From PUND01 sp046538345 (GTDB lineage: Bacteria > Planctomycetota > Phycisphaerae > SM23-33), in contig JBKHJB010000092.1 of NCBI GenBank assembly GCA_046538345.1, positions 1-8,918 on the forward strand: a stretch of DNA of 8,918 nucleotides, in the 5' to 3' direction. The position numbers were made by a program, and so were the translations under genes. The notes beneath the pieces are model-generated. The model ran no database searches. It worked only from the letters and a program-made list of their open reading frames with translations, and was not told the DNA's origin. Shown in pieces: positions 1 to 6,077 of the stretch (within the stretch, counting starts at the first letter, position 1; the number at the start of each line of letters is the position of its first letter).

Positions 1-27
1 CTGCCGGCCCGGCTGCCATGTTTTGCG

Positions 28-56
28 TTGTAGCTCCGGCGGCGGGGTGCTATTGT
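28..56 (+). promoter_or_regulatory. Candidate extended -10 promoter for the FmdB-like gene
   Basis: A TTGTAG box (28-33), a 17 bp spacer and TATTGT (51-56) precede the FmdB-like gene. TG at 48-49, one base before the -10 box, gives an extended -10 arrangement that can offset a weak -35 (3 of 6 matches). Transcription would start near 63, leaving a leader of about 80 nt. The leader holds a small perfect hairpin (GCCGG 82-86 pairing with CCGGC 92-96). It also holds two copies of GGCGAAAT (73-80 and 94-101) set 21 bp apart. This is a pattern match only. Confidence 0.4.
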
Positions 57-141
57 GGTTTTCCCCCAGCCGGGCGAAATAGCCGGCTCCGCCGGCGAAA
101 TCCGCCGAATGGAAAGAATCTGTCGAGTTGGAGACGCAGAG

Positions 142-426
142 ATGCCGACCTATGAGTACGAGTGTCAGGCGTGCGGACATTCCTTTGAGCGATTTCAACA
201 GATGTCCGACTCGCCGGTGAAGGTCTGCCCGGTGTGCGGCAAGCGAAAGGTAAAGCGTCTGCTGGGCACCGGCGCCGGGATTATCTTCCGTGGTAGCGGC
301 TTCTACGCAACCGACTACAGGAACGGAAACTCCAGCCGGGGCAGCGGCGGCTCCGACGCCAAGGACTCCGGCAAGCAGGGCAAGCAGGAAGATTCCGGCG
401 ACAAGACAGGCAACAAAGACGAATAG
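142..426 (+). CDS. FmdB family zinc-ribbon protein
   Basis: A small 94-residue protein opening with the family's signature MPTYEYEC. Two CxxC pairs (Cys8/Cys11 and Cys29/Cys32) form the zinc ribbon. They are followed by a basic stretch (KRKVKRLL) and the hydrophobic segment GAGIIFRGSGFYATDY that ends the FmdB-type domain, around residues 1-59. The remaining 35 residues are a low-complexity Ser/Gly/Lys/Asp tail, common in this family and probably disordered. FmdB proteins are named after a putative regulator of formamide/amide utilisation, but most have no proven role. No amidase is nearby, so that function should not be assumed. The ATG at 142 is chosen over an in-frame upstream start at 55 because homology begins at MPTYEYE and GGAG at 130-133 sits 8 nt before it. 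The gene has its own promoter and appears monocistronic. Confidence 0.93.
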   Translation: MPTYEYECQACGHSFERFQQMSDSPVKVCPVCGKRKVKRLLGTGAGIIFRGSGFYATDYRNGNSSRGSGGSDAKDSGKQGKQEDSGDKTGNKDE

Positions 427-431
427 GCCCG

Positions 432-451
432 ACGGGCGCGAGTGTGCCCGT
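432..451 (+). terminator. Weak hairpin after the FmdB-like gene
   Basis: Six bases after the stop codon, 432-439 pairs with 444-451 (eight pairs, one of them G-U) around a GAGT loop. No T-run follows directly; the first T-rich stretch is at 473-478. It may be a weak or Rho-assisted terminator, or only a 3'-end stabilising hairpin. Confidence 0.35.
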
Positions 452-466
452 GGTGGGAGGAATTGT

Positions 467-495
467 TTGGCAGTTTTTGCGGGTGAAAGTATAAT
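467..495 (+). promoter_or_regulatory. Strong sigma70-type promoter for the polytopic membrane protein gene
   Basis: TTGGCA (467-472, 5 of 6 matches to consensus), a 17 bp spacer and a perfect TATAAT (490-495). This is the best promoter match in the window. Transcription should start near 502, about 165 nt before the ATG at 668, which implies a long untranslated leader. Confidence 0.75.
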
Positions 496-501
496 CCGCC
501 T

Positions 502-667
502 CCGAATCAACGGGTTACAGCCCCGGCGCACGGCGGAAACTGCCGCGGGACCGGGGTGCTGACGATGTCGAGTTAAGCCCGTCCGACATGCGTCGGTGCG
601 GGCAATCACCCCGCGCCGGCTGCCCCGTCGCGAAAGTCGGACGACCCGCAAGGGAAAGGACAACACC
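502..667 (+). promoter_or_regulatory. Long structured 5' leader of the membrane protein gene
   Basis: The leader can form two strong hairpins. In the first, CCCCGG 521-526 pairs with CCGGGG 551-556, enclosing an internal loop and the inner stem 531-535/541-545. In the second, GCCCG 577-581 pairs with CGGGC 599-603 and CCGAC 583-587 pairs with GTCGG 592-596, closing an ATGC loop. ATGTCG at 565-570 can instead pair with CGACAT at 584-589, which would break the second hairpin. The same ATG opens a three-codon mini-ORF (565-576, ending TAA), preceded by GGGG at 553-556. A ribosome binding site (AAGGA, 656-660) lies 7 nt before the real ATG. No known riboswitch class was recognised, and no T-run follows either hairpin, so this is not a textbook attenuator. 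Confidence 0.4.
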
Positions 668-2638
668 ATGGCCGATGAACAACACGAAGTTCGGCGCGTC
701 AACTGGCAGGAGGTTTTCAGCTTCCCCCAGATCTTCCGGTGCTTCCGGATGGCAATCCATCCGAGCAAGCTCATGCTGGCGATCGCCGCCATCGTGCTGG
801 TCTTCGTGAGCGGTTGGGTACTCGACCAGTTCTGGGCGGTCGGCGGCGGATACGCCTACCCCGGCGAAATCTGGGAATACCACACCAAATCCGCTCAACG
901 ATTCGAGCAGGATAAGGAAAACTGGCAGCAGGGCCGACTGGAGGCCGCCGCTCAATTGCTTGCTCAATCGCAGCGCGAGCGGGCCAACCTATCGAGCTAC
1001 ATGGCGAATATCCCGTCCGGCGATCTCAAGACCAAGATGCGCGACGAGATCCAGGAGCGGGACTTCGGCCCGGACCCCAAGAGCGCCCAGTCCATACTTT
1101 CCGACGCGCGCGACAACGACCGGAGCTGGTCCGCCCTGGTCTCGGACGCCTCCGACGTACTTGACGACGAGCTGGAGAACATCGAGGAGGTGTTCGACAA
1201 GGCCAGTGACAAAGCCGAGGAGGACATAGCGAAACTAGATGACAAAGAGCAGAAAGAGCAAAAAACAGAGCTCTATGAACGTCATCTCGCCGAAGCGCGT
1301 CGTGCCATGTCCCTGCGTCGGTTGAGCTTCGACCGGGACCTGCGACGCATACGCGGTGAGGGAATCTTCGCGAGCTTTCTCGACTGGCAGGGCGACTGTG
1401 TCAACAAGGCCATCGCCGCGGTGCGATATCGCAACATCACCGGCGGTCTGGCCCAGTATCGCCAGGCGCGCGACACACGCGGCGTACGACCGCTTGCACT
1501 GGGACCGGCTCAGACCGTTCAGAACAATCCCGTGCCCCCCGACGGGCAGGGCTTCCTGTACTACGTGTTGATGGCATGGCAGGGCATTGTCTGGCTGTAC
1601 GCCGAGCACTGGGTGTTCGCGGTGCTGCTGTCGGTGGTGACCATGGCGATTGTGGCCCTGTTCGGCGGTGCGGTGAACCGCATAGCGGCACTGCACTTCG
1701 CCCGAGACGAGCGCATCAGCGTCGCCCAGGCGCTGCGGTTCAGTTGCGGTAAGTTTTTCAGCTTCTTCACCTCGCCGCTTATCCCGCTGGGAACAATCGT
1801 CGTACTCGGACTGCTGCTGAGCGTCGGCGGGTTGCTGATTAACATACCGGCTGTGGGTGAGATTATCGGCGGACTGCTGTTCGCCCTGGCGATTATCGGC
1901 GGACTGGTGATTACCTTCCTGCTGGTCGGCCTGCTCGCCGGTGCGCCCCTGATGTATCCGACCATCGCGGTAGAGGGCTCCGACAGCTTCGACGCCATCA
2001 GCCGAAGTTTCTCGTACGTCTTCAACCGTCCGTGGAGGGGTATCTTCTACGGACTGGTAGCGCTGGTGTACGGCGTGATTACCTATCTGTTCGTCCGGCT
2101 TTTCGCCTATCTGGCGCTGGTCATGACGCATTCGTTCGTGAAGCTCGGCGTGATCGCGGGCGCCCCGTCTGTGGACCCGCAGGCGGACAAGCTGGACCTG
2201 CTCTGGGCCCGTCCGACCTTCAACTCGCTGTTCGGGTCGTTCAACTGGGCCGCCATGAGCGGCGCCCAGCAGGTCGGAGCGTTCCTTATCGGCGTGTGGG
2301 TCTTCCTGGTGGCCGCCGCGGTCGCGGCCTATCTGCTGACCTTCGCCGCCAGCAGCACCACCGTCATCTACTTCCTGCTGCGGCGGAAGGTGGATGCGAC
2401 CGACCTCGACGACGTGTACGTTGAGGAACCCGAAGAGCTGCCCACCCCGCCCGCCGGACCGGAAGAAGCGCCCGAGCAGGGCGAGCAGACCGGCGAAGGC
2501 GAAGCCACCGGCGGGAATGAGACCTCCGGCGAGGGTGAATCTTCCGAACAGCAGGGCGGCGAAGGCGGGCAGTCCTCGCAATCCGACCAGCAGCAACGCG
2601 GCGAGCAGGGCGGAGAAGAAACACCGCCGCAAAGCTGA
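668..2638 (+). CDS. Polytopic membrane protein of a planctomycete-type family, function unknown
   Basis: A 656-residue integral membrane protein. A conserved N-terminal segment (IFRCFRMAIHPSKLMLAIA, about residues 22-40) leads into the first membrane helix (about 35-53). A long charged, probably coiled-coil exterior region follows (about 65-290, rich in Glu, Lys, Asp and Ala). Further helices lie at about 314-335, 372-393, 396-425, 459-487 and 536-570. After helix 425 comes PTIAVEGSDSFDAISRSFSYVF (430-451), which I recall as a hallmark of a planctomycete membrane family without an assigned role. The C-terminus (about 580-656) is an acidic Gly/Glu/Gln/Ser-rich tail, probably disordered. The ATG at 668 is preferred to a GTG at 596 because AAGGA is well spaced before it and 596 falls inside a leader hairpin. 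The gene is transcribed alone and ends at a strong terminator. The helix count is by eye. Confidence 0.88.
   Translation: MADEQHEVRRVNWQEVFSFPQIFRCFRMAIHPSKLMLAIAAIVLVFVSGWVLDQFWAVGGGYAYPGEIWEYHTKSAQRFEQDKENWQQGRLEAAAQLLAQSQRERANLSSYMANIPSGDLKTKMRDEIQERDFGPDPKSAQSILSDARDNDRSWSALVSDASDVLDDELENIEEVFDKASDKAEEDIAKLDDKEQKEQKTELYERHLAEARRAMSLRRLSFDRDLRRIRGEGIFASFLDWQGDCVNKAIAAVRYRNITGGLAQYRQARDTRGVRPLALGPAQTVQNNPVPPDGQGFLYYVLMAWQGIVWLYAEHWVFAVLLSVVTMAIVALFGGAVNRIAALHFARDERISVAQALRFSCGKFFSFFTSPLIPLGTIVVLGLLLSVGGLLINIPAVGEIIGGLLFALAIIGGLVITFLLVGLLAGAPLMYPTIAVEGSDSFDAISRSFSYVFNRPWRGIFYGLVALVYGVITYLFVRLFAYLALVMTHSFVKLGVIAGAPSVDPQADKLDLLWARPTFNSLFGSFNWAAMSGAQQVGAFLIGVWVFLVAAAVAAYLLTFAASSTTVIYFLLRRKVDATDLDDVYVEEPEELPTPPAGPEEAPEQGEQTGEGEATGGNETSGEGESSEQQGGEGGQSSQSDQQQRGEQGGEETPPQS
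1861..1906 (+). repeat. 16 bp direct repeat within the membrane protein gene
   Basis: GATTATCGGCGGACTG occurs at 1861-1876 and again at 1891-1906, exactly 30 bp (10 codons) apart. It encodes the repeated membrane motif IIGGL. Identical codons suggest a recent local duplication, or simply constrained hydrophobic sequence. Confidence 0.6.
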
Positions 2639-2667
2639 TACGCCGCTGAAAACCCGACGCAAAACCA

Positions 2668-2711
2668 GAGCGGCCGCTCGCGGACTGAACCTGCGAACGG
2701 CCGCTCCTTTT
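2668..2711. terminator. Bidirectional intrinsic terminator between convergent genes
   Basis: GAGCGGCCG at 2668-2676 pairs perfectly with CGGCCGCTC at 2698-2706. TCGC/GCGA can extend pairing inside the loop. TTTT (2708-2711) follows on the plus strand. On the minus strand the hairpin is followed by TTTT, complementary to the A-run at 2661-2664. It lies 30 nt after the membrane protein stop and about 35 nt after the xylB stop, so it can serve both genes. Confidence 0.85.
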
Positions 2712-2740
2712 CTGTCTCAAGCCGGCTTCGTGACACTTAG

Positions 2741-4276
2741 TCAGCTTGTGGGCAGCTTGGCTATGCTTGCGAACTGCTCCTTAAGCGCCGGGTACAACCG
2801 CCGGTACTGCTCGTAGTAGGGCTTGTAGAACTTGCTGCGCTGTTCGTCCAACTCGATGGTCCGGGTAACGCTGATCGCCTCGGAGCATGCCTCGCGGACG
2901 TCCTTGAACCGTCCGGTCCCCACTGCCGCCAGAAGCGCCACGCCGTAGGCCGGTCCTTCCTCGGCGTTGATGGTCTCGCAGGTGCAGCCGTAGATGTCCG
3001 CCTGCATCTGCCGCCAGAACTCGCTGCGGGCGCCGCCGCCGGAGAGCCGAATCCGCCGGATGTCCAGCCCGCGCTCGCGGAGGATGGTAACCACGTCGTT
3101 CATGGCGAACGTCGCGCCCTCCATCACCGACCGCGCCAACTCCTTGTAGGTGGTCCGCGAGTGTATGCCTATCCAGCACGCCCGCGCCTGGGGGTCGGCG
3201 TGGGGCGTACGCTCGCCGGTGAGATAGGGCAGGTAGAACAGTCCCTCACAGCCGGGCGGCGCCTCGGCCGCCTGGGCGGTAATAAGCTCGTACGGGTCCA
3301 CCCCCTGCTCGCGGGCGCGTTCGATGGCTTGCTGTCCAAGCTCGTTGCGGAACCACTGGAAGCTCCCGCCGGCCGCCATCACGCACCCGAACATGCACCA
3401 CTCGCCGGAAACCGCCGAGCAGAAGGTCTGCACCCGACCCTGGGGGTCCGTGGTATAGTCCCCGCAATGTGTGAAAACCACGCCGCTGGTGCCCATAGTG
3501 GCGCTGGTCAGTCCGTCGGTGACAATACCGTTTCCGATGGCGCCGGACGGCTGGTCGCCGCCGCCGCCGACCACCGGCGTGCCCTTGGCTATGCCAAGCG
3601 CCTCGGCCGCGTCGGCCGTGACGTTGCCGGTCACCTGGTGCGACTCGTACACCGGCGGCAAAATGTCGGCGTCTATCTCGAACGTGGAGATCATCTCCTT
3701 CGACCACGCCCGCTTTTGCTGGTCCAGCAGCAGCGTTCCGGACATGTCCGAAACGTCGCCGGCGTATTCGCCGGTCAGTTGCAGGCGGACATAGTCCTTA
3801 GGCAGGAGCATGTGACGGATGTTCTCGTAGATTTCCGGCTCGTTGTCGCGGACCCAAAGCAGCTTGGTGAGCGTGAACGACGTCACAGCCACATTGCCCA
3901 CCAACTCGATGAGCTTGTCCCGGCCGCCGACCTGTTGCTCTATCTGCCGGGCCTGCTCGCCGGTTCGCTGATCGTTCCAGATAATGGAGGGCCGTAGCGG
4001 TCGGCCCGTGTCGTCGGTAATCACCAATCCGTGCATCTGTCCGCTGAGTCCGATACCGGCGACGTCTTTTCCGGCGGCCCCGGCTTTCTCCATCACCCGC
4101 CTAACCGCGCGGACCGTACCGTCCCACCAGTCGTCGGGCGCCTGCTCGCTCCAGCCCGGCTTAGGCGCAGAGACGTCGTACTCAGCCGTCGCGGTCGCCA
4201 GCACCGCGCCGGCGTCGTCCATCAACAGCGCTTTGGTCCCCGAAGTGCCAACGTCTATGCCCAGATAGGTCGCCAT
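2741..4276 (-). CDS. xylB: Xylulokinase (FGGY carbohydrate kinase)
   Basis: Phosphorylates D-xylulose with ATP to give D-xylulose 5-phosphate, feeding the pentose phosphate pathway in the cytoplasm. The 511-residue length is normal. The N-terminal phosphate-binding loop is GIDVGTSGTK (6-15). GLSGQMHGLV (76-85) is characteristic of xylulokinases, and WNDQR (100-104) belongs to the sugar site. GGGGDQPSGAIGNG (237-250) carries the likely catalytic base Asp241. GTSG (262-265), GERTPHADP (354-362) and SGGGARS (412-418) mark the C-terminal ATPase half. The domain set is complete with no lesion. The ATG is supported by AAGGAAGGA 8 nt upstream (4285-4293 on the plus strand). The gene stands alone: no xylose isomerase, transporter or regulator is in the window. 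A related FGGY substrate (another ketopentose or polyol) is possible, but the SGQMHG motif favours xylulose. Confidence 0.95.
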   Translation of the reverse strand: MATYLGIDVGTSGTKALLMDDAGAVLATATAEYDVSAPKPGWSEQAPDDWWDGTVRAVRRVMEKAGAAGKDVAGIGLSGQMHGLVITDDTGRPLRPSIIWNDQRTGEQARQIEQQVGGRDKLIELVGNVAVTSFTLTKLLWVRDNEPEIYENIRHMLLPKDYVRLQLTGEYAGDVSDMSGTLLLDQQKRAWSKEMISTFEIDADILPPVYESHQVTGNVTADAAEALGIAKGTPVVGGGGDQPSGAIGNGIVTDGLTSATMGTSGVVFTHCGDYTTDPQGRVQTFCSAVSGEWCMFGCVMAAGGSFQWFRNELGQQAIERAREQGVDPYELITAQAAEAPPGCEGLFYLPYLTGERTPHADPQARACWIGIHSRTTYKELARSVMEGATFAMNDVVTILRERGLDIRRIRLSGGGARSEFWRQMQADIYGCTCETINAEEGPAYGVALLAAVGTGRFKDVREACSEAISVTRTIELDEQRSKFYKPYYEQYRRLYPALKEQFASIAKLPTS

Positions 4277-4338
4277 GGGTCGAATCCTTCCTTATTTCCG
4301 CAGCCGCAACTCGTCTCCGTGCCAGGCACCGGGTCCCA

Positions 4339-4360
4339 TGCCCGTGCGCGAGCACGGACA
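4339..4360. promoter_or_regulatory. Palindrome upstream of xylB, candidate operator
   Basis: CCGTGC (4342-4347) and GCACGG (4352-4357) are perfect arms around GCGA. Two more matching pairs outside (TG 4339-4340 with CA 4359-4360) make a 22 bp imperfect palindrome with one mismatched pair. It lies 63-84 bp before the xylB ATG, downstream of its candidate promoter, where a repressor could block elongation. A second palindrome, GTGCCAGGCAC, lies at 4319-4329. In plus-strand RNA the first would be a hairpin with a GNRA-type GCGA loop. Confidence 0.4.
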
Positions 4361-4399
4361 CGCGAAAAGCCCGACTCAACAACGTGCCGGCGCCGCCGC

Positions 4400-4428
4400 A
4401 TTGAACCATCACCATCGGCCGCGTGCAA
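4400..4428 (-). promoter_or_regulatory. Candidate weak promoter for xylB
   Basis: Read on the minus strand: TTGCAC (4423-4428), a 17 bp spacer and TTCAAT (4400-4405). Matches to consensus are 3 of 6 and 4 of 6. Transcription would begin near 4393, about 115 nt before the xylB ATG, placing the 4339-4360 palindrome inside the early transcribed region. Confidence 0.3.
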
Positions 4429-4526
4429 GTGCCGCAACACTCATGGGAAATCCCCATTCGGCCAGTGCAATGCCTCCGCACCCGCGGGAGCATGCGAAAG
4501 GCCTGCCTCCCCAGATATCGTCCAGC

Positions 4527-4556
4527 TTGACTTGCATCCGCCTGCCGGACTACTCT
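4527..4556 (+). promoter_or_regulatory. Candidate promoter for the redox/VWA gene pair
   Basis: TTGACT (4527-4532, 5 of 6 matches), an 18 bp spacer and TACTCT (4551-4556, 3 of 6 matches). It would start transcription near 4563, about 70 nt before the ATG at 4632. The good -35 and poor -10 suggest modest or activator-assisted activity. Confidence 0.4.
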
Positions 4557-4631
4557 TGTGGTGTGCCGCCGCGGGTGGGTTAAGAAAGTCACGTCGTCGC
4601 CCGCACCGGCAGGTGTCTTGCGAGGATATCC

Positions 4632-6032
4632 ATGGCCGATTCGTCCTCTCACAAAGCGTCTCCGCAACGTCGCATCACCGCCTTCGATGTGGTCCGGGTG
4701 TTTCTCGGTCTCGTCCTGCTGACGGCCGCGGTTTTGAAGACCCACGAGCTGGCGACCAGGCCCGCGAAAAATCTCAACATCCTCAGCTACCGCTGGTCGC
4801 TGGCGCTGCTGGTGCAGGTGCAGATCTTCCTCGGCCTGTGGTGGGTCAGCGGACTTTACAAGCGGCTGGCGTGGCTCTCGGCCGTGGTGTGCTTCGCGTT
4901 CTTCACGGGCGTGACCATTTACGAAGGCCTGGCCGGTTACGAATCCTGCGGGTGCTTCGGCGCGGTGAAGGTGCACCCCTGGCACACGCTGGTATTTGAC
5001 CTTCTCGGCCTGGCCGCTCTGCTCGTGTTCCGTCCGAAGCTGTCCCGTCCGCATCCGGTGACCCACAGCAAGCCGCGGCACATCGCCGTCGCCGCGGTGA
5101 TGATAGTCGGTGGTTTCTCGGCCGCCGCTGCTATCGCCGGCTACGAGCCGGCCCGGCTGGAAGATACCGGAGAAATCGTCTCCGCAAAGAACGGTAACGA
5201 CGGTAATGACAGAGAAGTCGTAGTCCTGCAACCCCACGACTGGCTTGGCAAGACTTTTCCGCTCCTGAAACACATCGACGTAGGCGATAAGCTGCGCTCC
5301 GGTCAGTGGGAGGTGATTCTCTACCACTACACGTGTCCGACATGTCGGGAGGAAATCGAGCGGATCGAGCAGCTAGCGCAGATGCGGGGCGGCTGGAGCG
5401 AGGCCGGCGGAGTCGCCGTGGTGTCCATCCCGCCTCACGCCCCGGCGGGTGAAGAGATAGTCCCCGATGACACCGCCTGCCTGCGAGGAAAGCTCAGCGA
5501 CGAGCACGACTGGTTCGTCTCCACGCCGGTAATGCTCACGCTCACCGACGGCGTCGTGACAGAGGTGCGCGGCGGCGGGTCCGGGAGCGCATCCGATGAA
5601 GACCAAACCCGTGACAGCGAACCCGACACCAATATCCACCCGACGGCTGCCGCAGGCGAGCCGCCGGTGATAACCACCGAGGTCAACCCTGTTACCGGCG
5701 ACTGGCGGGCGGAGCATGACTTCGGCGTTTTGCCGACAAACTCGCAGGCGTCGGTCATCCTCCGCGTGGAGAACACAACGGAAGATGAGATCGTTTTGCG
5801 GCGCGTAAAATCCGGCTGCGACTGCTCGGCTCTGCTTTCGATACCCCATCCGCCGGAACGGATCGCCGCAGGCCGGACTGTGCATGTCCGCATAGTACTG
5901 ACCACTCCCGACACACCGCGACGGGTGGCCGAGTGGGCAAGCTTGTGGACGACCGGCGAGAACCCGAAGAAAATAGTCGCGCGCATCGTCGCCAACGTCG
6001 TCGACGCGACCGCAGCCAACGCCGATCGCTGA
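4632..6032 (+). CDS. MauE-like / thioredoxin-like / DUF1573 fusion membrane protein
   Basis: A 466-residue protein with three recognisable parts. Residues 17-134 form a four-helix MauE/DoxX-like domain with SCGCFG (Cys106, Cys108) between helices 3 and 4. MauE proteins act in disulfide handling during methylamine dehydrogenase maturation. A fifth helix spans about 150-171. Residues about 200-312 look thioredoxin-like: YHYTCPTCREEIERI carries the redox pair Cys235/Cys238, and TPVMLTLTDGVV (298-309) resembles the cis-Pro loop. After a hydrophilic linker (about 313-345), residues 361-457 match DUF1573 (HDFGVLPTNSQASVILRVENTT, then CDC at 396-398). With the N-terminus inside, the topology puts all three cysteine pairs outside the membrane. 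The ATG has GAGGA (4622-4626) 5 nt upstream. It is probably co-transcribed with the VWA gene 45 nt later. The substrate is unknown. Confidence 0.88.
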   Translation: MADSSSHKASPQRRITAFDVVRVFLGLVLLTAAVLKTHELATRPAKNLNILSYRWSLALLVQVQIFLGLWWVSGLYKRLAWLSAVVCFAFFTGVTIYEGLAGYESCGCFGAVKVHPWHTLVFDLLGLAALLVFRPKLSRPHPVTHSKPRHIAVAAVMIVGGFSAAAAIAGYEPARLEDTGEIVSAKNGNDGNDREVVVLQPHDWLGKTFPLLKHIDVGDKLRSGQWEVILYHYTCPTCREEIERIEQLAQMRGGWSEAGGVAVVSIPPHAPAGEEIVPDDTACLRGKLSDEHDWFVSTPVMLTLTDGVVTEVRGGGSGSASDEDQTRDSEPDTNIHPTAAAGEPPVITTEVNPVTGDWRAEHDFGVLPTNSQASVILRVENTTEDEIVLRRVKSGCDCSALLSIPHPPERIAAGRTVHVRIVLTTPDTPRRVAEWASLWTTGENPKKIVARIVANVVDATAANADR

Positions 6033-6051
6033 CGCATCAATCCGGATCGGC
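6021..6051 (+). other. Inverted repeat spanning the stop codon at the gene junction
   Basis: GCCGATC (6021-6027) pairs with GATCGGC (6045-6051) around a 17 nt loop that contains the stop codon (6030-6032) of the upstream gene. CTTTG follows. It is too weak and too T-poor for a convincing terminator. It could affect translation of the next gene, whose possible TTG start (6054) lies 2 nt after it. Confidence 0.35.
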
Positions 6052-6077
6052 CTTTGCCCGACGCACACCTTCAACAA

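Noticed and set aside
55..141. Upstream in-frame start adding 29 residues to the FmdB-like protein
   Set aside because: The family begins at MPTYEYE, and the upstream start falls within the predicted promoter's -10 box and start region.
596..667. Upstream GTG start adding 24 residues to the membrane protein
   Set aside because: The added residues are Arg-rich and unlike the family, while a good AAGGA site precedes the ATG at 668.
502..667. Cobalamin, SAM/SAH, c-di-GMP or ykkC-type riboswitch in the leader
   Set aside because: Conserved core motifs of these classes were looked for by eye and not found.
588..809. Short leader ORF starting inside the second leader hairpin and overlapping the membrane protein gene
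   Set aside because: No ribosome binding site, Arg/Pro-rich translation and long overlap in another frame; likely chance.
1235..2662. Open frame of 475 codons on the minus strand opposite the membrane protein gene
   Set aside because: It is antisense to a well-supported gene, its translation is rich in Arg/Gln/His without recognisable motifs, and such frames arise by chance in GC-rich DNA.
3161..3997. Open frame of 278 codons on the plus strand opposite xylB
   Set aside because: Antisense shadow of a clearly conserved kinase; no family motif.
4031..4999. Open frame of 322 codons on the plus strand across the xylB start and into the redox gene
   Set aside because: Low-complexity Arg/Ala/Pro translation overlapping two supported genes in other frames, with no homology recognised.
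4182..5327. Open frame of 381 codons on the minus strand over the divergent intergenic region
   Set aside because: Overlaps both flanking genes and has no motif. Its end is merely the xylB start region read in another frame.
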